Shown piece after piece: positions 1 through 8,957 of a DNA stretch of 64,000 nt. Position 1 is the stretch's first letter; every line of letters begins with the position of its first letter. The notes under the pieces are model-generated. The model was not told the origin of the DNA and searched no databases. It worked only from the letters and a program-made list of their open reading frames with translations. This stretch comes from Devosia sp. MC521 (GTDB lineage: Bacteria > Pseudomonadota > Alphaproteobacteria > Rhizobiales > Devosiaceae), in contig NZ_CP059902.1 in NCBI RefSeq assembly GCF_014127105.1, positions 1,025,001 to 1,089,000 on the forward strand, read 5' to 3'. The position numbers were made by a program, and so were the translations under genes.

Positions 1-656
1 GAGACCGCATCGCTCTCCGCGATATGCGGTTCGAGCAGGCGCATCCAGCTTCGGAAGGCGTCACTATAAGTGCTCTCGCAGCTCTCCTGACGGTCACTGT
101 CGATGTCGTAATCATCCGCCGTATCGCCAAACACCGAATGGTCTTTGCCAACCATATAGCAGACCATCGCATAGGCGCGGTGGAGGTCGAGCGTGTGGTC
201 GGCAGAGTAGGCGAGCTCTTCAAATGTGCTGGTGTCGGCCTTTAGAGCGTTGAAATACCAGCCATCGGCGGCACTGACCAGAGCGTCGTAGCTATCCTCA
301 GCTTCGTCAAACTCCAGCAGCCAGATCGTACCCAAAGCGTCGGCGGCATCTTCTTCCTTGCCCAGAACTGGCAAATCGAGCTCTCCAATGAGCAGATGCG
401 CGACTTCGTGGTAAATGGTGAAGCTGGCATCGTGCATGGCGAAGGTCATGGCATCGCTCATGATGTCGCCTGCGTCTTCTGGCAGTTCGGCTGGCGCCTC
501 GTCCGATGCGGCTTCCCGCGTGATGCTGTGGGATGAATATGTGGCAAAGCCGTTAAAGCCTTCCCCTTCATCCAGCGGCCCGTCTTTGGCTAAAGCCGTG
601 CCTGCAGACAAAACAAAACTAAGGGCCACCAGACTGGCCCCTAAACCTCTGCGCAT
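1..656 (-). CDS. DUF4344-like putative metallopeptidase, C-terminus cut by window edge
   Basis: The reverse strand from the ATG at 656 reads without a stop to base 1. It begins with a signal peptide (MRRGLGASLVALSFVLSAGTA then a likely cleavage before KDG), so the product should be exported. Near residue 83 it carries YHEVAHLLI, an HExxH zinc-protease motif, followed by a conserved LPVLGKEEDAADALG stretch with the acidic residues usual for a third zinc ligand region. The same arrangement is found in the next gene upstream, so the two are tandem paralogs. They lie 44 bp apart in the same direction and probably form one transcript. The substrate is unknown. Homology to DUF4344 is recognised by motif only. 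Confidence 0.75.
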   Translation of the reverse strand, partial: MRRGLGASLVALSFVLSAGTALAKDGPLDEGEGFNGFATYSSHSITREAASDEAPAELPEDAGDIMSDAMTFAMHDASFTIYHEVAHLLIGELDLPVLGKEEDAADALGTIWLLEFDEAEDSYDALVSAADGWYFNALKADTSTFEELAYSADHTLDLHRAYAMVCYMVGKDHSVFGDTADDYDIDSDRQESCESTYSDAFRSWMRLLEPHIAESDAV

Positions 657-700
657 GAGAAATCCCCCGATACGTGATCCCTCGATCACGTCACAATTTT

Positions 701-1504
701 CTAGCGCTGATTTACTGCAGTGGGAAGGTCCGCGGAATAGCTCTGGAGAAACTCTTCCATCAGTTCGTAGCAAAAAATGATTTCGCTGGTCGTGGTGTCA
801 TAAAAGGCATTGGGCTCGTCGCAGACGCGCACCGTCATCAGCACCCGGCCGGGGATTTTGAAGTTGGTGCGCAACTCGTCGGCGACCTTTTCAATGACGC
901 CACTCCGCCGCAAAGCGCGCTCGGCGAGACGCAGCGAGCGCCCAGCGGGAAAGTATTTCACATCAACGCGCGAAGGGCCTGTCTGCTTGCTCAAAAGCGA
1001 GGAGACGCTTTGATAGGCCTGCTCATAAACGAAGGCGCATTCGTGTTGGCGGCCAGAGGCTAAGCCGTGGCTATTGGCAAACTTGCGGAACGCTGCACCA
1101 TCGGCACCCACCATCAGGCACATGATCTGATAAGCGCGGTGGCGATCTGGGCTATAGCCTGCGGTATAGTCCTCGATATTGAACGCGGCCTGATAATTGC
1201 GTGCCGTGGTGAGCCACCCCTCAGCCGCATCCTGCAAGGCGCGGTTCATGTCGGGGGATTTTTTCTCCAGCATCACATAGGTCGCGATCGTGTCCGCTGC
1301 GTCTTCCTCGCGTCCCAGAACGGGCAGGTTGAGCTTGTCGATGAGCAGGTGGGCCGTCTCATGATAGAGCGTAAAGAGGCTGTTGTTTGCGGCATAGCGC
1401 AGGGCGTCAGCGCGCTGGTGCTTTGGCAGATCCCCGAACTCGGCAGCTGCGGCAGGCACAATTGCCATCAACGCGACGGTGAGCAGCAGCCAAATTTTAC
1501 GCAT
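701..1504 (-). CDS. DUF4344-like putative metallopeptidase
   Basis: This is a 267-residue exported protein when the start MRKIWLLLTV at 1504 is used. That start directly precedes a signal peptide (ending AAAAEFG), and an upstream in-frame start at 1543 would bury the signal. The motif YHETAHLLID (HExxH) near residue 50 is followed by LPVLGREEDAADTIATY, the same block as in the downstream paralog. Late in the chain CYELMEEF and a cysteine-flanked segment are typical of this family. It is the first gene of a two-gene cluster. Nothing in the context points to a particular substrate. Confidence 0.78.
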   Translation of the reverse strand: MRKIWLLLTVALMAIVPAAAAEFGDLPKHQRADALRYAANNSLFTLYHETAHLLIDKLNLPVLGREEDAADTIATYVMLEKKSPDMNRALQDAAEGWLTTARNYQAAFNIEDYTAGYSPDRHRAYQIMCLMVGADGAAFRKFANSHGLASGRQHECAFVYEQAYQSVSSLLSKQTGPSRVDVKYFPAGRSLRLAERALRRSGVIEKVADELRTNFKIPGRVLMTVRVCDEPNAFYDTTTSEIIFCYELMEEFLQSYSADLPTAVNQR

Positions 1505-1814
1505 CAACACGCCCCTTTGTTGCCGGCATGAAAGAAGACCCATGGCGTGGTGTCAATCTGGGCGTGTGAATTTGGTGAAGAGGCTGCCAAAGTTCGCTGT
1601 TCTGGCGCTTGTCATTGGGGCCCATGGGTGTTTAGCTCGATCAAGAGTTTTTTTAAGCCGTTTGAGTAGTTATGAGTATCTCGGTTTTGATGGCCCCTAG
1701 AGCTCGGGGGCGTGCACCCAATTGCGGGGCGCGGAGCAGATTCACATCCGCGTGTGTGATGGAACAGAGCCTGCGCTCGACCATTGCCGGACATTGCTAT
1801 GTGAGACCGGCATT

Positions 1815-2201
1815 ATGTATTTCATTTTAGGCTGCCTGTTGCTGGGCGGATTTTATTACGCTGAGCTTTGGTTCGTTGCTGCAATTATCGCGGCTTATCT
1901 GTTTTTCACCAGTCCCGCGTTTCGCCACGGTCCGGTCGAAGCCAAATTGATCCATATGGTGCAGCAGCACCAGAATTATGCGCAATTCTCAGACCTGGGG
2001 TTCGACCGCGCAAAGCGCTTTGCTGTCGATAAGGGCTCAAAGCGAGCCGATCAGCAGACGGCGTTTGTCGCCATTCTGCTGCACGATGTTGGCTATGCGG
2101 TGAGTTTCACCCGCGTGCCCGATGGTGGCACGGCGATCTTGCTCGAAAAACTGTCCGATCTACGCCGCCAGTTCCAATATGCTCGGGCACAGCGCCGCTG
2201 A
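1815..2201 (+). CDS. Small membrane-anchored hypothetical protein
   Basis: The 128-residue product starts at MYFILGCLLL (1815). An upstream in-frame start at 1722 would add an arginine- and cysteine-rich leader of no obvious value. The first 35 residues form two closely spaced hydrophobic segments separated by YYAELW, and the rest is soluble with several basic stretches. No family is recognised. It converges with the ABC-F gene, whose stop codon lies about 15 bp away. Its coding status rests on length, the membrane-segment pattern and the lack of an overlapping gene. Confidence 0.5.
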   Translation: MYFILGCLLLGGFYYAELWFVAAIIAAYLFFTSPAFRHGPVEAKLIHMVQQHQNYAQFSDLGFDRAKRFAVDKGSKRADQQTAFVAILLHDVGYAVSFTRVPDGGTAILLEKLSDLRRQFQYARAQRR

Positions 2202-2216
2202 AAGGCGAAAGAAGGC

Positions 2217-4088
2217 TTATTCCTTCTCCGCCTCTTCCAGCTCGGCTGACAGCATCAACCAGCTTTCCTCGAGGGTTTCGAGCTCGCTGCCGAAGCGGGA
2301 CTTGTCCCTCCCAAGCGCGATAATCTTGTCCGAGGGGCCGTTGTAAATGGCCGGGTCGGCAAGCTGGGCGTCGATCTTGTCGAGCTCTGTCTTGAGCCGC
2401 GCCATTTTCTTTTCAGCGTCAGTGATCTTCTTCTTGAGCGGCGCAAGCTCAGCGCGACGGGCCGCGGCTTCCTGACGACCAAGTTTGCGCTCACCCTTGG
2501 CGTCAGAGCCATTGCCCTTGGTGTCTTTGCCGGAGGTAATGCTGCGCTGATAGCTATCGAGGTCTTCGTCCAGCTCGCGGATGGTGCCGTTTTCGGCAAT
2601 CCAGAGCGTGTCGCAAGTGGCTTCGATCAAGTGACGATCGTGCGAGATGATGAACACTGCGCCCTGATAGTCATTGAGCGCATGCACCAGCGCATCGCGG
2701 CTGTCGATGTCGAGGTGGTTGGTCGGCTCGTCGAGGATCATCATCGACGGGCCACCAAAGGTGATCAGGCCCATGAGCAGGCGTGCGCGTTCGCCACCTG
2801 AAAGGTGCTTGGCCTTGGTGTCCATGCGGCTGGTGGTAAGGCCCATCTGCGCCAGACGGCTGCGGCGCTTGGCTTCCGTGTCATAGGGCGTGAGATCGAC
2901 CACGTGCTCGAGCGGGGTCCACTCGGGCTTGAGCTTGTCCATCTGATGCTGGGCGAAGTGGGCGATCTCGAGCTTTTTATGCATCTTCATCGCGCCATCG
3001 ATGACCGGGATGTCGCCCGCGAGCAGCTTGGCAAAGGTCGACTTACCATTACCGTTGACCCCGATCAGCGCGATGCGCGCGTCTGGGTCAATGCGCTGGG
3101 TGATATTGCGCAGAATGACCTTGTCGCCATAGCCGGTGGACACCCGATCCAGGGTGATCATCGGCGTGGGCAGGTCGATCTTTGGCTGCTGGAAGGTGAA
3201 GGGCGAGGAGTGCTCGTCAAACATCGCTTCAGGCGGCCGCAGCTTCTCGATCATCTTGACGCGAGCCTGCGCCTGCTTGGCCTTTGTGGCCTTGGCCTTA
3301 AAGCGATCCACGAACTTTTGCAGATGCGCGATCTGGTCGAGGGTCTTCTCGCGGCTCTTGTTGTTGAGCTCCATCTGCATGCGACGGGTCTGCTCGAAGG
3401 TGTCGTAATTGCCCTTGTAGAAGGTCAGCTTACGGTGCTCGAGGTGAACAATCGAATTGACGGCTTTATTCAGGAGGTCTCGATCGTGCGAGATGAGGAA
3501 GACGGTATAGGGATAGGTCGAGAGATATTTCTCGAGCCACAATGTGCCTTCCAGATCGAGATAGTTGGTCGGTTCGTCGAGGAGCAGCAGGTCGGGCTGG
3601 CTGAACAGCACGGCCGCGAGCGCCACACGCATGCGCCAACCACCCGAAAGCTCGCGAGTAGGGGAGTTTTGACGATCCTGCGCAAAACCTAGGCCATTCA
3701 GAATGGTGGATGCGCGCGCCTCAGCAGTGTGGGCCTCAATGTCGGCAAGGCGGGTGTAAATTTCGCCAATACGATCTGGGTCGGTGGCCGTTTCGGCTTC
3801 CGCCATGAGCGCGGTGCGCTCCTTATCGGCAGCGAGCACAACGTCGAGCACGGTTTCGTCGCCGGCAGGGGCTTCCTGCGCTACGGCGCCAAGCTTGGCT
3901 TTTTTGTTGATCTCATACGAGCCGGCATCAGCGTTGATGTGACCCTGAATGATATGGAACAGCGTGGTTTTACCGGTGCCGTTCTTGCCCACGAACCCAA
4001 CTTTGGCACCATCGGGCAGAACCAGCGACGCATCTTCAAAGAGCTCGCGCCCTTGGATGCGGTAGGTCAGATTGTTGATGGTCAGCAT
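2217..4088 (-). CDS. ABC-F family ATPase (Uup/YheS type)
   Basis: The 623-residue protein has two ABC ATPase domains in one chain and no membrane segment, which defines the ABC-F family of ribosome-associated translation factors. The first Walker A is GKNGTGKTT (about residues 34-42), with signature LSGGWRMR and Walker B LLLLDEPTNYLDLEG. A charged linker rich in K and Q (about residues 240-275) is the P-site tRNA interaction motif region of this family. The second domain has GVNGNGKST, LSGGERARL and MMILDEPTNHLDIDS. The C-terminal 90 residues form a basic coiled coil, as in Uup and YheS. It is transcribed alone. Assignment between Uup and YheS is not certain. Confidence 0.9.
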   Translation of the reverse strand: MLTINNLTYRIQGRELFEDASLVLPDGAKVGFVGKNGTGKTTLFHIIQGHINADAGSYEINKKAKLGAVAQEAPAGDETVLDVVLAADKERTALMAEAETATDPDRIGEIYTRLADIEAHTAEARASTILNGLGFAQDRQNSPTRELSGGWRMRVALAAVLFSQPDLLLLDEPTNYLDLEGTLWLEKYLSTYPYTVFLISHDRDLLNKAVNSIVHLEHRKLTFYKGNYDTFEQTRRMQMELNNKSREKTLDQIAHLQKFVDRFKAKATKAKQAQARVKMIEKLRPPEAMFDEHSSPFTFQQPKIDLPTPMITLDRVSTGYGDKVILRNITQRIDPDARIALIGVNGNGKSTFAKLLAGDIPVIDGAMKMHKKLEIAHFAQHQMDKLKPEWTPLEHVVDLTPYDTEAKRRSRLAQMGLTTSRMDTKAKHLSGGERARLLMGLITFGGPSMMILDEPTNHLDIDSRDALVHALNDYQGAVFIISHDRHLIEATCDTLWIAENGTIRELDEDLDSYQRSITSGKDTKGNGSDAKGERKLGRQEAAARRAELAPLKKKITDAEKKMARLKTELDKIDAQLADPAIYNGPSDKIIALGRDKSRFGSELETLEESWLMLSAELEEAEKE

Positions 4089-4268
4089 GGGCCAAGTCGA
4101 TCCGCTAGTCAGCGCCAGCTTGCGCCGGCGCTTTAGAAAAAATGATTGGTGCTGGATTAGGGGCTAAGCGCTGCGTTGGCAACCGCTGGGCGAATATCAT
4201 GGGACAAGAGGGGGAGCGAAATCATCGCTTGACCATTGACGAGGACCAACTCCGAAGAGGACCGAACC

Positions 4269-4652
4269 ATGATGAAGACCACTCTAGCTCTAGCCCTCGT
4301 CGCTGCAACCACACTGGCAACGCCTGTCTTTGCGCAGGAAGCGGCCAATGCGCTGCGCTTTGCGGACATTGATGCCGAACGCGTCAATGCTACGCAGGTC
4401 GAGTTCGACATCGAGTATAAGAATGGCGGGTGTGACCAGATCGGTGTGCCAACTCTGGGTGCGCTGACCAATGGCGTGCTTGAGGTGCAACTGGCCGTTT
4501 CTGGCGAGAGCCCAAACTGCACAACCCGCGATAAAGAAGGCGATGTGACCTATGTCATTGAAGCGGATGAGACGATCACCCAGCTCAACGTCACCCTGAC
4601 CAGCGCCGACGGCAAGGTTTTGGGCAGTGAAGTGGTCACCATCGACCGCTAA
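4269..4652 (+). CDS. Small secreted hypothetical protein
   Basis: The 127-residue product opens with tandem ATG codons behind a good ribosome site (GAAGAGGA, 8 bases upstream). A clear signal peptide follows (MMKTTLALALVAATTLATP then VFAQEA), so the mature protein is periplasmic or secreted. The mature part has two cysteines, at GGCDQIG and PNCTTRD, that could form one disulphide, and beta-rich sequence. No family is recognised. The gene stands alone between the ABC-F gene and ndk. Confidence 0.65.
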   Translation: MMKTTLALALVAATTLATPVFAQEAANALRFADIDAERVNATQVEFDIEYKNGGCDQIGVPTLGALTNGVLEVQLAVSGESPNCTTRDKEGDVTYVIEADETITQLNVTLTSADGKVLGSEVVTIDR

Positions 4653-4804
4653 GGGAAAAGGCAGACCGGCTCGCGGCGCCGGGCTGTCACTTTTTGTGTG
4701 TGCTCGGCGATGAAGTCTCATCCGAGCGCGCACACCGTCTTGCGCCTGTAACAAGGCTCCGCTAAAAGGCCCCACCTTTCTCCACGCAACAGGATTTGAC
4801 CGCC

Positions 4805-5227
4805 ATGGCGCTCGAACGTACTTTCTCCATCATCAAGCCAGATGCCGTCCGTCGTAACCTCATCGGCAAGATCGCTGCCAAGTTCGAAGACGCTGGCCTT
4901 CGCATTGTTGCGATGAAGAAGATCCACATGACCCGCGAACAGGCCGAAGGCTTCTACGCAGTTCACAAGGAACGTCCATTCTACGGTGAACTCGTAGAAC
5001 AGATGTCGGCTTCGCCGGTTGTTGTTCAGGTTCTGGAAGGCGAAGGCGCAATCCTCAAGAACCGTGAAGTCATGGGCGCGACCAACCCAGCACAGGCTGC
5101 TGAAGGCACCATCCGTAAGGAATTCGCTCTTTCGATCGGCGAAAACTCCGTACACGGTTCGGACGCTCCAGAAACCGCTGCTGAAGAAATCAAGTACTTC
5201 TTCACCGACGCAGAAATCGTTGGCTAA
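4805..5227 (+). CDS. ndk: Nucleoside diphosphate kinase
   Basis: The 140-residue enzyme transfers the gamma phosphate from ATP to other nucleoside diphosphates through a phosphohistidine. It begins [15 protein letters not shown] and contains the ATP-site and active-site block ending NSVHGSD, where the histidine is the phosphorylated residue. Length and order of motifs match bacterial Ndk throughout. The ATG at 4805 is preferred to an in-frame TTG at 4796, which would add three residues not found in the family. A hairpin terminator follows about 50 bp after the stop. Confidence 0.97.
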   Translation: MALERTFSIIKPDAVRRNLIGKIAAKFEDAGLRIVAMKKIHMTREQAEGFYAVHKERPFYGELVEQMSASPVVVQVLEGEGAILKNREVMGATNPAQAAEGTIRKEFALSIGENSVHGSDAPETAAEEIKYFFTDAEIVG

Positions 5228-5277
5228 GTGCCGATGACAGAGCTCATTCCGATAACGGGATAAGCTCTAGAGATTGG

Positions 5278-5313
5278 AAGGGCGGGCCAAAACGGTTCGC
5301 CCTTTCCCTTTAA
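5278..5313 (+). terminator. Rho-independent terminator after ndk
   Basis: The arms AAGGGCG and CGCCCTT pair around a short loop, extended by GGCC/GGTT pairing, and are followed by a T-rich run. It lies 50 bp after the ndk stop codon. Confidence 0.7.
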
Positions 5314-5411
5314 ATGCCCCTCTGTCGCACGGTCCATAGTGACGCACCATGCCTGTGGGGCAACCTGTCTCTGGTATTTTGCTCCAGTCCTCGTTACTGA
5401 GAGACTCATGG

Positions 5412-5436
5412 GGCTGCCCGCTAGAGGCGGCCTTTT
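5412..5436 (+). promoter_or_regulatory. Hairpin plus T-run in the leader of the DEAD-box gene
   Basis: GGCTGCC and GGCGGCC pair with one G-T wobble around a 7-base loop and are followed by five T residues. It sits about 150 bp upstream of the helicase start and about 100 bp after the ndk terminator. It could be an attenuator for the helicase or the end of a short unannotated transcript from 5314 onwards. A candidate minus-10 element (CTATAG) lies just downstream, near 5450. Confidence 0.4.
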
Positions 5437-5581
5437 TGCTTGTTTGTGCTATAGACAACAAACCTCCGGGTTCCCTAGCCCCCTGTGGAACCCAAATTAT
5501 GCAGAAGCTTTATTGGTCATCCGTTCCTTCTTTGTCGGAACCGGCAACCGCCAAGCATGCTGCATCGCATGAAAGAACGTG

Positions 5582-7510
5582 ATGACCCTGCCTGAAAACA
5601 TCCTCGCTCCAATCGCCCGCGCGCTGACCGCAAAGGGCTACGACAGCCTCACTCCTGTGCAGGCTGCGATGATCGAGGACAACACCGAAGGACGCGACCT
5701 GCTCGTGTCCGCACAGACCGGCTCCGGTAAGACCGTGGCCTTTGGTATGGCGATTGCGCCAACCCTTCTCGGCGAAGACGATCGCCTGCCGCCTCCGGGC
5801 GCACCGCTTGCCCTCTGCATTGCTCCGACCCGTGAACTCGCTATGCAGGTTCAGCGCGAATTGACCTGGCTCTATGCCGAAACTGGCGCGGTTACCGCTG
5901 CTGGCGTCGGCGGCATGGATCAGCGCGCCGAACGTCGTGTGCTCGATCGTGGTGCTCACATCGTTGTGGGTACACCGGGTCGTCTGCGTGACCACATCAC
6001 CCGTGGCGCGCTCGACATGAGCCAGCTGCGTGCCGTTGTGCTCGACGAAGCAGACGAAATGCTCGACCTTGGTTTCCGCGAAGACCTCGAGTTCATTCTC
6101 GACGCCGCTCCGGAAGATCGTCGCACCCTGCTGTTCTCGGCAACTGTTCCTAAGCAGATTGCTGAACTGGCCAAGACCTTCCAGAAGAACGCACTGCGCA
6201 TCACCGCCACCAGCTCGGGCCAGCAGCACGCTGACATCGAATACAAGCTGATGTCGGTTTCCGCATCCGAACGCGAAAACGCGGTGATCAACACGCTGCT
6301 CTGGTACGAAAGCACCAACACCATCGTGTTCGCCTCGACCCGTGAAGCGGTAAAGCACCTCTCGGCTCGCCTTGCCAACCGTGGCTTCGCCGTGGTGACC
6401 CTGTCGGGCGAACTCTCGCAGGCCGAACGTACCAATGCGCTGCAGTCGATGCGCGATGGCCGCGCTCGTATCTGCGTTGCAACCGACGTTGCGGCTCGCG
6501 GTATCGACCTTCCAGGCCTCGATCTCGTGATCCACGCCGATCTGCCGATGAACTCGGAAACCCTGTTGCACCGTTCGGGCCGTACTGGCCGCGCGGGCCG
6601 CAAGGGCACCTGCGTTGTTATCGCTCCTGCACACCGCAAGCGCGTTGCGCTGTCGATCCTGCGTGGCGCAAAGATCGACCCAGAAAACATCAACCCGCCG
6701 ACCGCAGACGAGATCGATGCGCGCTATCGCGAGCAGATGCTCTCGGCAGAAATGCTGAGCAATGCGGCTTCGGAAGATGAAGCACCATTGGTGGCAGAAC
6801 TGCTGGAGCGTCACGCGCCAGAAGCCATTGCGGCCGCTTACATCCGTCTGCAGCTGGCAGCACGTCCGGTTCCAGAAGATGTGAGCCCATCCTCGGGCGA
6901 CGACTTCAACTCCCGCGAACGTCCATCGCGTGACGCCTTCAATGGCGGCGCATGGTTCAAGGTCTCGGTTGGTCGCAAGCAGCGCGCTGAGCCGCGTTGG
7001 TTGTTGCCAATGATCTGTAAGGCTGGTGGCGTTGGCAAATCTGCCGTCGGCTCGATCCGCATCTTTGAAACGGAAACCGTTTTTGAAGTAGCTGCTGACA
7101 AGGTTGACGCCTTCAAGAAGGCTGTCGGCAAGGGCGGCACGCTCGAAAAGGGTGTCTACATCTCCGAGACCGAAGCTCCAGCAGCGCGCTCCAACGAGCG
7201 TCCGCAGGGCAACCGTCGTCCAACTGGTCCATCGAGCTACGATCCGATGGCGCCACGTGAAGACCGTAAGGCACGTTACCCCAAGAAGGCACGTTCTGAC
7301 GACTTCGGTGGCGGTGAGCGCCCAGCCAAGAGCTGGGATGACAAGCCAAAGACCTGGGACGACAAGCCACGCGCCGAACGTCCTCGCGCTGACAAGCCAA
7401 AGTTCGACAAGGACAAAGGCAAGCCAGCTTGGTCCAAGCCAGCAACTGAAGGCGATTTCTTCGTGAAGAAGCCTAAGGTCAAGGACCACAAGAAGAAGCG
7501 CACTGAATAA
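5582..7510 (+). CDS. DEAD-box RNA helicase (CsdA/DbpA-like)
   Basis: The 642-residue ATP-dependent RNA helicase probably acts in ribosome assembly or RNA turnover. In order it shows a Q motif region (YDSLTPVQAAMI), Walker A SAQTGSGKT, PTRELA, GTPGR, DEAD in VVLDEADEMLDLGF, SAT, and the second-domain motifs ATDVAARGID and HRSGRTGRAGR. Around residues 455-520 it has a DbpA-type RNA-binding domain (AWFKVSVGRKQ). The last 120 residues are low complexity, rich in K, D, W and P, typical of a disordered RNA-binding tail. GTG at 5579 and ATG at 5582 are both possible starts. A long leader with hairpins precedes it. Confidence 0.93.
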   Translation: MTLPENILAPIARALTAKGYDSLTPVQAAMIEDNTEGRDLLVSAQTGSGKTVAFGMAIAPTLLGEDDRLPPPGAPLALCIAPTRELAMQVQRELTWLYAETGAVTAAGVGGMDQRAERRVLDRGAHIVVGTPGRLRDHITRGALDMSQLRAVVLDEADEMLDLGFREDLEFILDAAPEDRRTLLFSATVPKQIAELAKTFQKNALRITATSSGQQHADIEYKLMSVSASERENAVINTLLWYESTNTIVFASTREAVKHLSARLANRGFAVVTLSGELSQAERTNALQSMRDGRARICVATDVAARGIDLPGLDLVIHADLPMNSETLLHRSGRTGRAGRKGTCVVIAPAHRKRVALSILRGAKIDPENINPPTADEIDARYREQMLSAEMLSNAASEDEAPLVAELLERHAPEAIAAAYIRLQLAARPVPEDVSPSSGDDFNSRERPSRDAFNGGAWFKVSVGRKQRAEPRWLLPMICKAGGVGKSAVGSIRIFETETVFEVAADKVDAFKKAVGKGGTLEKGVYISETEAPAARSNERPQGNRRPTGPSSYDPMAPREDRKARYPKKARSDDFGGGERPAKSWDDKPKTWDDKPRAERPRADKPKFDKDKGKPAWSKPATEGDFFVKKPKVKDHKKKRTE

Positions 7511-7528
7511 GAGCGCAGAGTTTTAAAA

Positions 7529-7557
7529 GAGCCGGGGGGAAACCTCCGGCTTTTTTG
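7529..7557 (+). terminator. Rho-independent terminator after the helicase gene
   Basis: AGCCGG pairs with CCGGCT across a short loop, and six T residues follow. It starts 19 bp after the stop codon. Confidence 0.85.
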
Positions 7558-7604
7558 TTTGTGGGCAGGGAGGCCGTACCTTGTATGCCGCGGGTTGTTC
7601 TTCC

Positions 7605-7641
7605 TTCTCCCTCCCCCTTGAGGGCAGGGCCGGGGTGGGGG
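7605..7641 (+). repeat. Intergenic palindromic repeat, copy 1
   Basis: A 37-bp C-rich then G-rich segment starting TTCTCCCTCCCCCTTG and ending GGGCCGGGGTGGGGG recurs with a few changes at 13328-13364. The two halves can form a stem. It resembles the short palindromic intergenic repeats common in Hyphomicrobiales genomes. Confidence 0.7.
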
Positions 7642-7651
7642 TACTCCGCGC

Positions 7652-8863
7652 CTATCCCTCATTCACCGGCAAAAGCCGCAGCCGTTTCACATTTGCCCCG
7701 ACCATAATGACCACGCCGAGAACCGCCACGCCCGCACCAACCATCAGCGCAAACCGATAATCGCCGCCGCTGGTCAGCACCCCGAAAGCCGTCGCACCCA
7801 TCAGATTGGCGGAAATGGCGATGACATCGAGCAGCGAGGTCGAGAGCCCGACACGGCCTTTGATCGCTTCCTGCACATAGGAAATATTGAGCCCCATCAG
7901 TGCTGCAGTCGCAAAGCCGTTGAGGATGAGCAGCCAATACAGCATCGGCAGCGACTGGCTCATCGCCGCACTCAGCATAAACAACGCGAGGATAACGCCC
8001 GCGCTGGCGAGCAGGATCTCTTTGGTAAAGCGCATGCCCAGCCACCCCCAGATCAGCAGGCTGGGAACCTCAATCGCCGCGGTAATGGCGGCGTAAAAAC
8101 CCACGTCTGGCAGAGAGCCACCCAAATTGGTGACAATGAGCAGGGGCACCGTGAAGGTGAGAATGCGCGCTGCGGCAGTCATCACGGCAAGGCTGATGAG
8201 CCCCCCAAGGGTGCTGAGCGGTAGTGCGAAGGTGGAGAGAAGCGATGCGCCTTCGGCCCGAACCGGCGGCGGCATTTGGACCGCGGTGGTCGGATCAACC
8301 ATCATCAGCGCGAAAATCGCGCCAATGACCACATAGGCCAAAGCGGCCATGAGGTAGACGTTGAAGATCGAAAACTCAGCCGCCACCCAACCCGCAAGCG
8401 GGGGGACGATCACCCAGGCCGCCGTAAACACCGAGCGTAGCGTCGTGACCATGACGTCGGCGCGAGCGGGCGCGTTCTTGGCGTAAAAGACGCGGATATA
8501 GGCAAAGCACTGCGAAAAACTCGCGCCCGCCAGCGGCATGAGCACTATGGCCGAAAAGGCAAATCCGAATTGGGTGGGAACGGCATAGACCGTGAAATTG
8601 GCAGCAACCCCGGCAAGGGCCGACAAAAGCAGCAGACCACGCCGATCTTTGATCTTGTCGGAAATATAGCCCAGAAACAGCGACACCAATGTGCCGACGA
8701 CCCCGCCGATGGCCATGATGGTTGCGAACACTCCGGGGCTCATGCCCAGCGTGTCGACACCCACGAGCGAGGCATAGGGGATGGTCGCCGCATAGGTGAT
8801 GCCCGAAAAGAACATCGAAGTGGCCAGCATTGGTGTAACCGGCATTCGAAGCGTTCTGGCCAT
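7652..8863 (-). CDS. MFS sugar-efflux-type transporter, paralog 1
   Basis: The 403-residue inner-membrane protein has twelve predicted hydrophobic segments and the MFS cytoplasmic loop motif in a GYISDKIKDRRG form after the second segment. The opening RMPVTPMLATSMFFSGITYA and the SetA-like layout suggest export of sugars or similar small molecules; this is a family inference. The ATG at 8863 follows a clear GGAGG ribosome site, so the in-frame start 15 bp upstream is less likely. It lies downstream of a closely related gene in the same direction, and both have the same 44-bp upstream sequence. Confidence 0.8.
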   Translation of the reverse strand: MARTLRMPVTPMLATSMFFSGITYAATIPYASLVGVDTLGMSPGVFATIMAIGGVVGTLVSLFLGYISDKIKDRRGLLLLSALAGVAANFTVYAVPTQFGFAFSAIVLMPLAGASFSQCFAYIRVFYAKNAPARADVMVTTLRSVFTAAWVIVPPLAGWVAAEFSIFNVYLMAALAYVVIGAIFALMMVDPTTAVQMPPPVRAEGASLLSTFALPLSTLGGLISLAVMTAAARILTFTVPLLIVTNLGGSLPDVGFYAAITAAIEVPSLLIWGWLGMRFTKEILLASAGVILALFMLSAAMSQSLPMLYWLLILNGFATAALMGLNISYVQEAIKGRVGLSTSLLDVIAISANLMGATAFGVLTSGGDYRFALMVGAGVAVLGVVIMVGANVKRLRLLPVNEG

Positions 8864-8889
8864 AGTGTCCTCCCTCAAGGCGGCAAAGG

Positions 8890-8933
8890 GGTAAGGGGTT
8901 AAATCGATTTCGTCTAATGAAAAGCGCTAATTT
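8890..8933 (-). promoter_or_regulatory. Duplicated upstream control region of MFS paralog 1
   Basis: This 44-bp segment matches 10191-10234 at 38 positions. It contains the palindrome AAATCGATTT and, about 20 bp away, AAAGCGCTAA. Both look like half-site pairs of a LacI-type operator centred on CG. It lies 27-70 bp upstream of the start codon, which fits a promoter and operator. Confidence 0.5.
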
Positions 8934-8957
8934 GAGCCATCTCGGATGCTGATCGGC

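Noticed and set aside
2805-3692. A 295-codon plus-strand frame inside the ABC-F gene
   Set aside because: It is antisense to conserved ATPase motifs and has no domain of its own.
5510-7489. A 659-codon open frame on the minus strand across the helicase gene
   Set aside because: It is the mirror frame of a gene with every DEAD-box motif. Its own translation is rich in W, C and H without any recognisable domain.
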